Below, piece after piece: positions 23,463-34,766 of a DNA stretch of 64,000 bases (position 1 is its first letter; every line of letters begins with the position of its first letter). This DNA comes from Lathyrus oleraceus (lineage: Eukaryota > Streptophyta > Magnoliopsida > Fabales > Fabaceae): the NCBI RefSeq assembly GCF_024323335.1, contig NC_066579.1:360642397-360706396 (forward strand). Direction: 5' to 3'. The notes under the pieces are model-generated. The model saw only the letters and a list, made by a program, of their open reading frames with translations. It searched no databases and was not told the origin of the DNA. The position numbers were made by a program, and so were the translations under genes.

Positions 23463-25670
23463 GGTATGGAAAATATTCCCCAAATATGTGTAGATATTTC
23501 TAATGCGTTTTTAACCACTCAAAGATTTGGTACACGAGAAGAGGTGATAAGATGGATTAAAGGGGTTGGTATCGATAATAAAGTAATCGTTATTATCACT
23601 CATTCAGATACCGAAACAGGCAAGAGAAGGAGAAGTAACAAATTAATATTTGGTTGTGATAAAGGGATGACTCGGAAGTTGTGAGAGAGATATTTTAGGC
23701 CCATCCTGATTCAGTTAAGTTGTTGAATATTTTTCCTATTGTGTTAGTTATGGATAGCACCTACAAGACAAACAAATATAGACAACCTTTGTTTAAAATT
23801 GTTGGCATGACATCAACCGAGTTGACTTTTGCTGTCGCATTTGCGTATATGGAGTCTGAGCAGACATAGAATTTTTGATGGGTATTGGAGAAACTTAAAG
23901 AATTGTTTATGAAGAAAGATTTGTGTGCAGAAATGATTTTGACAGATAGAGATCTTGCTTTGATGAAAGCAATTGAAATTGTGTTTCCCAGGTCGATTAA
24001 TTTGCTATGTAGATTTCACATTAACAAAAATGTTGGTGCAAAATGCAAACAACGTGTGGCGAATGACATGCAAAAGACGATAGACACATTATAGATGGAA
24101 GTTGTTTAGGCTAGTGATGAGGTTGAGTATGGTCAACAGTTGCATCAACTTGAGCAGGCATGTGTTGATTATAGTGGATTTATTAATTATGTGAAAGACA
24201 CATGGTTGACTCCACATAGACAGAGATTTGTTGGAGCATGGATTAATCGAGTGCTGCATTTGGGTAACACGACAACTAATCGGTATGTGTTATATTTTTT
24301 ACTATGTATTTTTTTATATGTGATATTTTAAATATTTTCAATATGTTATTTTTAGGGTTGAATCTTCTCATTGGAAGTTAAAGCAGATGTTAGGAAACAA
24401 TATAGGTGACATGGTTAAATGTTGGGAAGTTATGAATAATAACTTGAGGTTACAACTGGGCAACACTAGAGCTTCTTTTCAAAAAAGTTTTTACGAAGTT
24501 GAGCACGTGCACATAAGTCTATTTCATGGTAATTTGCGTGGTTTAGTGTCTCGAGCTGCTTTGGGACATATTGCTGAAGAGTTATTGAGAATTGATTATG
24601 TTGGAACTAACAGGCAAATATGTGGTTGTACTCTTAGAACATCTTATGGGTTACCTCATGCTTATGATTTAGGAAGATACACACTATGTGGTATACCGAT
24701 ACCCATAGATGTTGTTCATGTTCATTGGAGGAAACTAACTATGGAAGTTGAGTTAGAGGTAGGTGCAAATGATGGATCAGAGGTGGATATGGCTTATGCA
24801 ATAGATGAATTCTGGAAACGGTTTAGGTCATTAGATGTTGTTGGGAAAAGGGCATTAAAGAGTAGGGTTTATGAACTTGCATACCCCATAATGACTTCAT
24901 TATATCCACCACCCGAGAAATTAAAAATCAAATGAGGAGTGAAGAAGAAAGGAAAAAAACCAGCAGGATATGATGTTTATAGGGACCCTTCGTATCATGA
25001 GTATGTTGATAAGGCATCTCAATATTTACAAAGGCAATCTCAACCATCACAGACTTCGAAGAAGTTAAAATTATCAAATAAGCAACCACAATCAAAGAAA
25101 CATTTCACTCTTCAATTTCCTTATCATATTAGGTCATACATTGAAGATGTAGTTAATGTTGTATCAGATGGTAATTGTGGAGTTAGAGCCATTGCATCAT
25201 TGCATGGATATGGTAAGGATGGTTGGTCAATGGTTCGCCAAGACTTGGAGTTGGAAATAATAGACAAGGATAGGTCAACTTTGTATGACAAGTTATTTTG
25301 TAATCGGTTGGCAGAAGTGAGAGAATCTTTGATGATAGAATCCTTTGGTTCACAGCCACGGGAAAAATGGTTGAATCTATCAAATATGGGTTACTTGATA
25401 GGAAATCGCTATAATGATGTACTTGTCTGTTTAGGCAATCCGTGCATGACTTTCTTTCCTATGACAAGTTCACATTCACCAAATGTCTCCATTTATTGCA
25501 TTGGTTTTGTTAACCAAAATCATTGGATTCAGGTACGTATTTTATTTTATATGGCTTACTGTTTTAATTATTTTACTTATTTCACTTTATTAAATATATA
25601 TTTTAATTATTGTTATCAGAAACTGGCACCTCTCTTGGTTCATCACGATGGGGCGGGACCAAACGTGGAT
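23463..25670 (+). pseudogene. MULE transposase fused to OTU-like cysteine protease, degenerate
   Basis: The N-terminus (23463-23684) has a short FAR1-like start ending NKLIFGCDKG, then a deletion and frame shift. The MULE catalytic domain follows: VMDSTYKTNKYRQPL (first Asp, about 23750), MILTDRDLALMKAIE (second Asp, about 23935-23975) and CRFHINKN (about 24010). At least five stops interrupt this part. A GT-AG intron lies at 24283-24355, before VESSHWKLK. The frame then runs to a TGA at 24933-24935 and continues directly into an OTU domain with the catalytic DGNC motif (about 25165-25180) and NHW histidine (about 25515-25525), then a GT-AG intron at 25533-25619. The OTU fold is a deubiquitinase-type protease; its use by MULEs is unknown to me. 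The last about 130 nt read through antisense PMD sequence. Confidence 0.85.
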
Positions 25671-27340
25671 GCGAAACACAATAATACCACTCCAGGTATC
25701 TATCTTCTATATCAGATGGAGTGGTGGCCAATGTTGTTGGATGGATCACAGCAAGAACGCTTTGATGGTAATCAATCCAATCAACATCAATATCATTAGC
25801 CATCATACAATCAAGAGGTAGGGATGGAACATACTGCTTGTACTCGAACTGACGTAAACATCTGTCAGGCAAGTATGGAACAACTGTGTCACCCCACTTC
25901 AAACACCCCATCTACAGACATAACTCATCAAACTGACGTCATCCTCTATGATCCTCAAATGGACGCCATATGACGTCGGTAGGTGTCAGCTCGTCAAAAA
26001 TATGTCACAAATCATCCACCTTCAGGACTCCTTTCCTATAGGACCATCTCATCGCTCGAGAAAGACCACAATTATCAGTTGGTTTCCAATTCTCTCCTCT
26101 TTTTCTAACAGTTGGAAAGTACTCGTGAATCCAACACTATTACAATATAAAAACATAATAAACAAAATAAATTAAATTAACATACTTTATAAAATGAATC
26201 CAACATTTAATAAACAAAATTAAACTATATACATGTAGGAGAGTAGGATATCCACCGAGCTGCTTGCAACTGAACATGAACGCATCTCCAACGTATCTGT
26301 ATAGGGTAACCAATGCAGTTGCTCCCCAACTATATCTCGAACATCTATCTAAGTCCGTAAATAGTAAGAGATATCGTGCCTCGACAAGTGTAAAGGTCTT
26401 GTCGGCAAAAAATATGGAACACACCAACATCAACAAATATGCTCTAGTCGCATATGCTCAGCTAGAAACAGCTTTATGTTGTACGAATAAATCGTATAAC
26501 CACTCCAATTTATAATAAGAACCCCTGCAACTACGAACATGTGTTTGTGCCTCACTATGTGACACTCCTAAGTAGTCAACAGCAAGTTCAACATCAACCT
26601 TTTTAGTGACATCTTGAGGACTCCAGAACATACCCATGATGGGCAAGTGAAACAGACAAGAGACGGCATCCAAAGTAATGCTCATCTCACCAAACGACGT
26701 GTTAAATGAAGATGTCTATAGATGTCATCTTTCCATAAATGTGGATACCAGATTTGTGTCTATCTTGTTCAAACTAGTTCTCTGAAGTGAAGATAACCCA
26801 GACCTAGAAACTCAACTCTCCACCTGTTGTGGAAGAGCTAGTGGAATCCTCGATGTCAGCTTAAGTCCGTGTCCAACAACCTTTAACTCTTTCTTTGGAC
26901 CTCTTTTCTGAAAACAGTTAAAATACATATTATAAAACACAATATAAAATATTCAAATATTATTCAATTTCAAATATACGTCGTTTATTTACCTCACCAA
27001 ACCATAAATGGCGAGCAACATGATGCTCGTACTTTACCAAAAGAGACGTATCGTACGACCCTCCTGGATAGCCAGCTGACTCTGCTGCAGATGTAGATGT
27101 GTCGCGTCCTAAACTACGGTCTGGAATCCTATCGTCGGCACCTCGTCTTTGAACCACTATAAAAAAATTATTAAAAAAAATTATAAAAATAAATAATAAA
27201 AAAATACGCACCGGAACATTTCTAAAACGAGTTTCGTTGTGATGAAAACTGAGTTTGACTTCCGGAACACTTTCTATAAGACTTCCGGTTAAGTGAATGA
27301 AAACCGGAAGGCTTTTATAAAGAGTTTCGATAAACACTCT
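25620..27340 (-). pseudogene. Plant mobile domain (PMD/MAIN-like) gene, degenerate
   Basis: Minus strand, in order: an N-terminal block with YPGGSYDTSLLVKYEHHVARHLW and then a donor-like GGTGAG/GTAAAT near 26990; a second part with STFMER, FGEMSITLDAVSCLFHLPI (about 26690-26630), VDYLGVSHSEAQTHVRSCRG and YKLEWLYDLF; then FFADKTFTLVEARYL and YSWGATALVTLYR (about 26400-26300); and the end block LKWGDTVVPYLPDRCLRQF, DIDVDWIDYHQ and YLEWYYCVSHPRLVPPH (about 25900-25650). This is the aminotransferase-like plant mobile domain, known to be carried by transposons. Stops and frameshifts make it a pseudogene. Confidence 0.85.
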
Positions 27341-27500
27341 TCCAAACCGGAAGTCTTTCTTAAAGAGTTTCAGTTCAACGCCTAAAAATTGCAGCGAACC
27401 GAAAGTCTTCTGGAAAGTGTTCCGATATGTTTTGTTTTGAATCGGAAGACTTATTCTTAGTGTTCCGATTTACAATGCCAAAAACGTTGATCCAGAAGTC
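27235..27500. repeat. CCGGAA-rich subterminal repeats, right end of MULE
   Basis: Repeated units of the type ACCGGAAGTCTTTCTTAAAG followed by AGTTTC, with AAGACTTCCGGT in the other orientation (27260-27500). They mirror the array at 23140-23445 across the element. Confidence 0.75.
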
Positions 27501-28017
27501 TTGAAGCGAAAATAAAATAAAATTCAATTTTTTGAAAAACATATCCTATTTATACGAGGGTATTTTGATCCAAAAAAACTTATTGTAGGGGTATGGGTAT
27601 AATTCTTGAAGTATAAGGTAAAATTTCCCCCAAATCAACGTATCACAATTGGACTATACCATTCTAGACCCATGTTTAAATTTCATAGATTTGATTCATA
27701 TTCACCACAACCGCATTATTTGGTATGGATTATCGTGGAACCAAAAGGTCTTGTCCTCTGGAAAAAAATGGTAAATGGATGAAAAAGAGAGTTTGAATAA
27801 TTTATAAACTTAGCGACATAACTAATTGAAGTTGATTCCAAAACTACAAATGGTTTTACAAGAATAATGTGATCAAAATCGGTTGAGCCTTGTAAAAGGA
27901 TTTGAGGGTTACAATTAATCTTTGAGGCTAGTTATTTAGGGATTGTGGTTTCTTCATATTCGAGTGGTTCTATATGTGTATATATGATGGAAATACATAG
28001 CAAATACATATGATTTC

Positions 28018-28023
28018 TTTATT
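28018..28023 (-). terminator. Polyadenylation signal AATAAA of the minus-strand AKR gene
   Basis: AATAAA on the minus strand, 21 bp past the TAG stop. The CKX-like pseudogene begins a few bases further on. The plus-strand paralog has the decayed equivalent AATAGAGAAATAAG. Confidence 0.6.
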
Positions 28024-28043
28024 GCATAACTTGGATTATTTAG

Positions 28044-29682
28044 CTATGCTTTTGGTGGAGTATTAGCAAACTTCCATGAGCACTTAACATAAATATCAGC
28101 CATTCTATATCCTGCCACCTCAGATATTGGTATTGCATCTGTAATCTCCTTCAAATCATCCTTGCTCAGCTTCACTTCAAATGAACCAACGTTACTATCA
28201 ACATTTTTTGTCTTGGTTGTTCCTACAATATGCATATCAGAAGCTTCGCACATGATTAATTTGATAGATATTGCAAAAATGGAAAACCACTAACCAGGGA
28301 TTGGTACCACAAAGTCTCCTTGATGAAGAATCCATGAAAGAGCGAGTTGTGAAGTTGTACATTTATGTTTCTCGGACAACTTTTGTATCCTAGAATATAA
28401 GATCTTGTTCTTGTCAAGATTCTCTCCTTGTAACCTTGGATGTGAAACCTGGTGAAAAATGCAAGTTGGTGAATGGTGAACAATGATCAAGGCTAATAAT
28501 AATAAGATCATAAAAAACATAAAAGGATCGAATCCATACCAGAAAACTACTGTTTGTAGGTATTCCTTCCGGAACAGCCTTGCCACAGAAAAACCCTTGG
28601 CCAAGAGGACTGTATGGTACTATTCCAATTCCAAGTTCCCTGAAATTGTTGTTACAAGAGAGTCTTATGATTAATATGAAAAAGTATTAAGTAAGGATAT
28701 CACAACTCCAAAGGTTCCAACTCTCTGTGAAGCAGAGACACAGACATGGACACTAGACACGAGCGCTACTCGCATGAACCTATTTGATCAAAACAAGTAC
28801 CTGCAAAGTGGAACAATATCCTCCTCAATTTCGCGAGTCCAAAGGGACCACTCCATTTGAACAGCAGTAACAGGATGAACAGCATGTGCTCTTCTAATGG
28901 TGTCGGGACTAGCTTCAGATAACCCTATGTACTTTATCTTTCCTTCTTCCACCAACTTTTTAAGCTCTTTCATCTATGATTCAAACAAAATCAAATACAG
29001 CAAACAAATCAATGATGCAAACACTAGCACACTACACACTACTTACGGTATCCTCAATCGGTATTGTGGTATCAACACGATGCTGATAATAGAGATCAAT
29101 ATATTCTACTCCAAGGCGTTGGAGGCTTGCTTCACAACATGATCGAACATATTCTGGTGAACCATTTACTAGGATATTGTTTGGTTCCATTTTCACTATT
29201 CCAAACTTTGTCGCAATCTGAATCTCTTCGCGAGGTAAGTCCTTCAATGCCTGACAGTTGAAAATTCAAATACCATGAAACAACATAGTTGACAAAGAAA
29301 GAAGAGATCTGTTAGTATTAGAAGCGTTGACTTAGAGTAAGAATTTATGAGTGAACCTTTCCGACAATGATTTCATTGGTTCCATGAGGTCCATAAACAT
29401 CTGCTGTATCAAAGAAGGTGATTCCTTTGTCGAATGCATATTTGATCAAAGAGATGGCAACTTCTTCTGGAACATGGGGGTAATACTTTCTTGTGATGCC
29501 AGAGCAACCAAATCCCAACTTTGAAACCTGCAACAACCATAGTATATAGCACACATCAATGATTGTTTATTGTTATTCAAACATAGTGATGATGAATGAT
29601 GATAACTTGAATGAAGGATATATATTATACTACTTGCCTCTAAACCTTGGCTACCAAGCTTCACTCTAGGAATATCTCCCAT
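28044..29682 (-). CDS. Aldo-keto reductase (auxin-induced PCNT115/perakine reductase-like), seven exons
   Basis: NADPH-dependent aldo-keto reductase reducing carbonyl substrates; plant relatives include perakine reductase and proteins annotated as auxin-induced. Substrate here is unknown. Exons on the minus strand: 29682-29638, 29527-29357, 29250-29047, 28973-28801, 28639-28540, 28448-28295, 28222-28044, totalling 1026 nt (341 aa), the typical length for the family. Catalytic tetrad Asp55, Tyr60, Lys87 and His129 is present ([17 protein letters not shown]), and the GTTKTKN cofactor-phosphate region is in exon 7. Introns 2-7 begin GT; intron 1 has a GC donor in perfect GC context (AG/GCAAGT). 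The start ATG follows an A-rich leader. A close paralog with the same exon pattern lies at 42539-44196. No disabling change seen. Confidence 0.94.
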
Positions 29683-30086
29683 TTTTGTTTCTTTTCTCTT
29701 TTTCTTTGAGGTTAATGCCTGGTCCCCTTTTAAAACATGTCTCTATGATATAGGATTGATTGTTTTACTTAGACCGTTGTTTTTTTAATGAACCAAAAAA
29801 TCAAATAGATTAAAAACTATTTAGAATTAAGCAAAAGTCAAATACAATAGCATAAGCACAAATAAGAAAGAAAAAAATAATAATAAATTTCTCAACTCTA
29901 AACAAAGCAATAAACTCTCCATGTTGACATCATCCTCTCTCGCTTCAAAGTCCAATAAACTTATTTAACAAAAAAAAAAAAGTCTCTCAATGAGTTATCT
30001 CCACATTTATCAAATCTTGCACATTAAACTACAAACCAAAGTTTTGAAAACTCTACAACACCCTTCCAACAACTCCTCATCCCACA
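29683..30086. other. Upstream region of the minus-strand AKR gene
   Basis: Contains a short A/G-rich leader next to the ATG and then AT-rich sequence with no clear TATA box. No other gene or element is recognised here. Confidence 0.4.
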
Positions 30087-30094
30087 CCAAAAAT

Positions 30095-30844
30095 TATGGG
30101 TGTACATGGGTTAGTTCAACCCATAAAACCCAAAAATTATGGGTGTACATGGGTTAGTTCAACCCATAAAACCCGTCAAATTCATCCCAAAAAATCCATA
30201 AAAGTGAGATGGGTTGGATAATTTGGTGGATATGGGTTTCAAAACTAAAAAAAAAATATTAAAAAATTGAGTTTCGGATAAAATCAGACTCAAATCCACA
30301 AACCCACTAACCCACTAATCATACATTTATTATTACAATTTTAATGATTTTGATGAATATTAATTTAGTTGATGCAATTTTAGTCTCTCGAACATTTACT
30401 ATTTTAGTGAACCGTAATTTGAATTAATTTTGGATATTTCACTCTTCGTTTATTTTGATGCTACTACGATTTTATGTCATGCAACTTTAATTTATTATTA
30501 GTATTTTATGATAATTTTTATTAGTTGATGTATCGTTTATAATTTTATGATGTTAAAAAATAGTAAAAATGTGTTATGTGATTTTTTTTAAGAAGATAAA
30601 AACGTTGAATAATTTTTATAAAAAAATATGATAACTCATCATTTAGTCATTTAATATTAATAAGACATAAAATTGTATTTGGACAACCCACTATCCAACT
30701 CAATCCGAAAATTAGTGGATTTGTCCAAACCGACTCATTGGTGTAGCAGGTGATTATTTTAGCTCATGCAAATTAGAGTGTCTTATATGGATTGGGTATT
30801 GGGTTTAGTCAAACCCAACTCAAACCAACTCATGTACACCCCTA
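30095..30844. mobile_element. hAT-type MITE
   Basis: A 750-bp element with the left end TATGGGTGTACATGGGTT and the right end complementary to TAGGGGTGTACATGAGTTGG. Flanking 8-bp target duplications are CCAAAAAT (30087-30094) and TCAAAAGT (30845-30852), with two mismatches. The first 48 bp are duplicated in tandem (30087-30134 and 30135-30182). AT-rich interior, no coding capacity. Confidence 0.75.
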
Positions 30845-30852
30845 TCAAAAGT

Positions 30853-33720
30853 GATAATCTCTAACTCTAACCCCTCCCCACTAACACCACACCCCCTTCG
30901 ACTCATCTCATCCACTATCAACCCCTGCTCTCAGCAAATAGAGAAAAATGATCCCTCAGCAACACTTTATCTTCCAACCAATGATCATCCCCAAACAAAG
31001 ATTTATTCCCCATTATCCACTTAACAAAATAAAAAATTCTCAAACGATCCTTTGACCATTTTATAATATAAAGGATATCTTTCCACCACTTTGACTCCCT
31101 CCTACCTCCCTCTTGAATTTAAACTCTACTCACCCCAGATTTTTTTTTTTAAACTTGTTGACAAAATCCACCACATGCGTATTTAATCTCCAACACCATT
31201 TTCCTAACAACACCATATTAAACTCTTACGCCCTCGTAATACCTAAATTGTCATGTCTCCTATCTAGACATGCCTTGTCCTAACAAAAGTTTCTAGACTC
31301 TCCATCCCCACCCCATAAAAAAGATTATAAGAGAGATTCAGTTATAGAAATAATTCATGTGGGAGTTGATAAGCCGCAAGTGTATCGTTTTATCGGTTTT
31401 AGCATAAAAGGTTTTATCGATCTCATAGAGACCAATCATCAATTATCATTATTTATTACTACGGTGTTTATCTAAGGCTAGACGATTTGATGCTTTTAGT
31501 GAAAAGGTAAATAAAGCAGTAAATTGGTTTAAATTAATCAAATAACAAGTAAGGGACTGAAACGTCAATTCCCGTCTACCAATTATATTCATACAATATA
31601 CAATTGTTTATTATAATGGTAATAAAATATTATTTGTAGAAAATATTCAACTAATTGTGACGTCCGCTTTCATGTGTCCAACACCGGATTCCTAAATACG
31701 TAAAAAAAATGATTTTCAGTTAAATTAATATATCTAAAATTATTTTAAAGTTAAAAATAATTCATCAATTAATTCCAAGATGCTTTCACTACCTTAAAAT
31801 TAATTGTTTGAATAACTGTGTCAGATACTGGTTTCTCACTTTCGATATGCAACCAGTATCTCTATATTCTACTTTCTTAGTAAGTTTTTACTTTTCAAAA
31901 CTAATATTTCAAAATGGAAATTTTAAGTATTTTCTCAATCAATTCTGACTCTGCTTTCGCACGTTGTCAGAACTGATCGTTCGAATTTCTAAGTACGATA
32001 TTACCCTCGTAGGTGCATAAATGGTATCTCTGTATTTTTAATTTCGTAGCAAACATTTTCTATCATTTACACAAAAATTGTAGAACAAAGATTTATCTCA
32101 TTAGAATTACTTATTTAAGCATTTCATATGAACTTTATCGGGAAACAGGTCTTCATGTTTTAAACCCTATAATAATTTACTCAGACATTGTAAAAGCAAT
32201 AATTAAATAACAAGCATTCAAGGCATGCATAATAAAATTCAGCAAATAAAAAGAACTTGGAAAGTGTAGAAAAATAGAAACTTGCATAAATAAAATGCTC
32301 TGAATTGAGACTTTTAATCTGGTACAATATTGAAGTTGAAATAATATTATGGAAAAGTAGTAATAGCAACAATAGGAAATAAAAATCAGCAGCAAAACTA
32401 ACTTAAAACAGCAGAAAAATAAATTGCATAAACACCGCAACATGAGTTGTTTATGCTTTTACAAGTGAAATTTGTGCTAAAACTAAGCTTGGATGCCAAA
32501 ACTATGAGGTTAAAGTCTTATTTATAGGATGGTTTTCGCTTAGGAACTGTACAGATCATGCAAAAGTAAGTGGAGAATAAATTGATGTTCTAGTGCGATC
32601 TTTCTGCTTCAAGACATCATGAAGGGAGTCAGTTAGGCTGACAGATTTCCCGTCATGACTTCTTCAAATTGACTCTGAATCGTGGGGCCATGACGAGCGT
32701 CAACTTGGCTGACGGCCTGCCCGTCATGAGACTTAGGCATGTGCTCCTTGTCTTTCTCCTCTCTGGCTGACGGTCTTGCTGGGACATGTCATGACGACCG
32801 TCATGACTGGGCTGTGTCGGTCATGACAATCAGAACTTGGTATATTTTTGTCGTTTTTGCCATTTTTCTCCATTTTCCATGCATACATCACTAGGTGATT
32901 AATACCTGAAATACACAGTAGAAAACCAACATAACACCGTAAAAGTGCACAATTTTACCCTAAACTAACTACTAATCGAGATAAATGAGTGGTGAAATTT
33001 ACGTGTTATCAAGAGCCTTGAAAAAATAAAGAAAATAAATCGGAAGCAAAGACAATACAACTTTGAGAAGAGACAAGTGACCTCTAATTGATAGCTTTCG
33101 GCATTTCCAGGATGATAAATGAGATTTAATGGTGGAACGAGATAGTTTTATTGGGCCCAAAAAGAGATTGGTTGTGATAAAATAGTATGGACTAAGTACT
33201 TTAATATTGGGCGAGTGCTCGAAGGAGAACCGATCGCTCTAAACACATCCTAGGTCGCCGGATTGGGCTTGAGTAACACCCCACAGTGAAATCCATTACA
33301 TATTTCATTTACCACATGTTTCCTATGAAGTATATAAGGGGTAAAAATATTGATATATTAGTCAAAAAGAGAAAACCATCTCCTCCATAATTTGAGGAAG
33401 AACTGACTTTCCTCTATTCTCACATTTTCTATCAAGAAACTAGGGAAATTGCTTTTATTGCTTTCTAGACTGGCCCAAGGAGTTTCCTGTAAACTAAACA
33501 CACAGAGTCTCTCACAATTCCTATGTGAGCAGACTCTCTCCCAACTATTTTACCTTCATCAAGTGCAAATTCTATTGATAACCGCTCTCCAAAAAAAAGT
33601 TTTTATAGGATTACCCCCAATAGGCCACCCAAGAAAATTAAATGTTGCCTTCCCAATTTTGAAATTAAGCATACAATAAGCCAATCCTAACCAAGAATCA
33701 GACATATTCACCCTCAACTA
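30853..33720 (-). pseudogene. L1-type LINE ORF2 fragment, split by a solo LTR
   Basis: The minus strand reads, with stops, FKIGKATFNFLGWPIGGNP and FFWRAVINRI (33660-33560), the conserved C-terminal part of plant LINE reverse transcriptase. It continues after the inserted LTR with the GVGMES region near 31310 and KWIMGNKSLFGDDHWLEDKV near 30930-31020 (the zf-RVT region). The two parts flank the solo LTR at 31367-33011. Both LINE ends are missing. Confidence 0.75.
31367..33011. mobile_element. Solo LTR, probably Ty3/gypsy
   Basis: 1645 bp bounded by TGATAAGCCGC on the left and GTGTTATCA on the right, giving 7-bp inverted TGATAA/TTATCA ends. The flanking LINE sequence resumes on both sides. The 5-bp flanks GGAGT and AGAGC match at only three positions, so the target duplication is decayed or the boundary is off by a base or two. 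GTCATGACGG-like words recur at 32640-32830. No internal genes, so solo. Confidence 0.6.
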
Positions 33721-33899
33721 ATAACGTTTTGTGAAAGTTAACTTTTAAACCCGACATTGCTTCAAATAATAACAAGATCGCTTTAGTAACATAAACATTA
33801 ACCCAACTCTTATTGAGAAAGGGAAGAAGAATAAGGAAAATGAACACTTAACACACTTTATTTAGAAAGAGATTTTGTAAAAAATATTTGTCAGATGAT

Positions 33900-34766
33900 T
33901 ATATAAGGACACAAACTTAATTATGCAACACCTTTTTCAATATGATCCATAATAAATTGTGCTTAATCTCAATGTGTTTTGTCCAAGAGTGAATTATTGA
34001 ATTTTTAGTGAAATTTATGGTGCCATTGTTGTCGCATTTTATTGGGACAGTCCGAGATTAACTCCATAATGACTTAATTATTGTTTCACCCAGGTAATTT
34101 GCATACAACAACTATCTGCAATGTCATATTCTATTTTAGTTATGGATAACGTAACACTTGCTTGTTTCTTGATATGCCATGTGACAAGTGAGTTCTCGAG
34201 TAAGTGACATGCATCTCTGGTACTTTTTTAATCCAATTTACAATCAGTAAAATCGGAATCAGAGTACTCAAATAAAGTAAAATATGTCCCTTTAGAGAAT
34301 CATAAACCCATAAGTGGTGTGCTATTGAGATACCTCATAATGCATTTAACAACAGTGAGGTGTGATTCTTTGGGGTTTACTTGAAAACATGCACACATAC
34401 ATACAACAAACATGATATCATAATGAGGTGTAGTAAAATAAAAGAAAAAGCCTATCATACCTCAGTATTTTCTCTCTTCTAGTGTTTTTACTTCTTTGTC
34501 CTCATCTAAATTTATGATGTACTCGTTAGGGTTGAGATTGGCTTTACTTTATCCATGTTGAATCTCTTCAATAACTCTTTATAGTATTTTGCTTGATTAA
34601 GGTTCCTTCCTTTGAATAATGAATTTTCAATCCAAGAAAGAACTGCAACTCCCATATCATAGACATTTTTAATCCATGGTTGTGAAGTTTGTTGACAACA
34701 AAGTTGCAAGTCAATTGAGTAGTTGTTTAGTTTTGATGATGAATGATGACTTCTGGACAAGTGTAT
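33900..34766 (-). pseudogene. Ty1/copia reverse transcriptase-RNase H fragment
   Basis: The minus strand contains MGVAVLSWIENSLFKG (a decayed FFLGLQI block), LNQAKYYKELLKRFNMDKV and KPISTLTS (34740-34520), then VPIKCDNNGTINFTKNSI and TKHIEIKHNLL (34060-33960), the copia RNase H end. Stops and missing segments show it is defective. Confidence 0.75.

Larger units (their letters stand above)
23019..27628. mobile_element. Mutator-like element (MULE) with transposase-OTU and PMD genes
   Basis: A 4.6-kb insertion in CKX pseudogene copy C. Ends: GAAATTTTACTTCATACCCC on the left and the complement of GGAAATTTTACCTTATAC on the right, with a CATACCCC block repeated deeper on the right. It is flanked by a 10-bp direct repeat CCCAAATCAA (23009-23018, 27629-27638), in keeping with the usual 9-10 bp MULE target duplication. 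It carries, convergently, a plus-strand FAR1/MULE transposase fused to an OTU domain and a minus-strand plant mobile domain gene, both with stops. CCGGAA-rich subterminal repeats occur inside both ends. Confidence 0.88.
22890..28005 (-). pseudogene. CKX exon-1 pseudogene, copy C (split by MULE)
   Basis: The two halves lie at 27629-28005 (N-terminal part, signal region and QILLQGSTDF-like block with stops) and 22890-23018 (HETLKHGLTPL, YLYLSDGGIHSN). They join across the MULE target site into the same exon-1 fragment seen in copies A and B. The N-terminal end lies only about 15 bp from the polyadenylation signal of the AKR gene at 28044. No exons 2-5. Confidence 0.85.
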
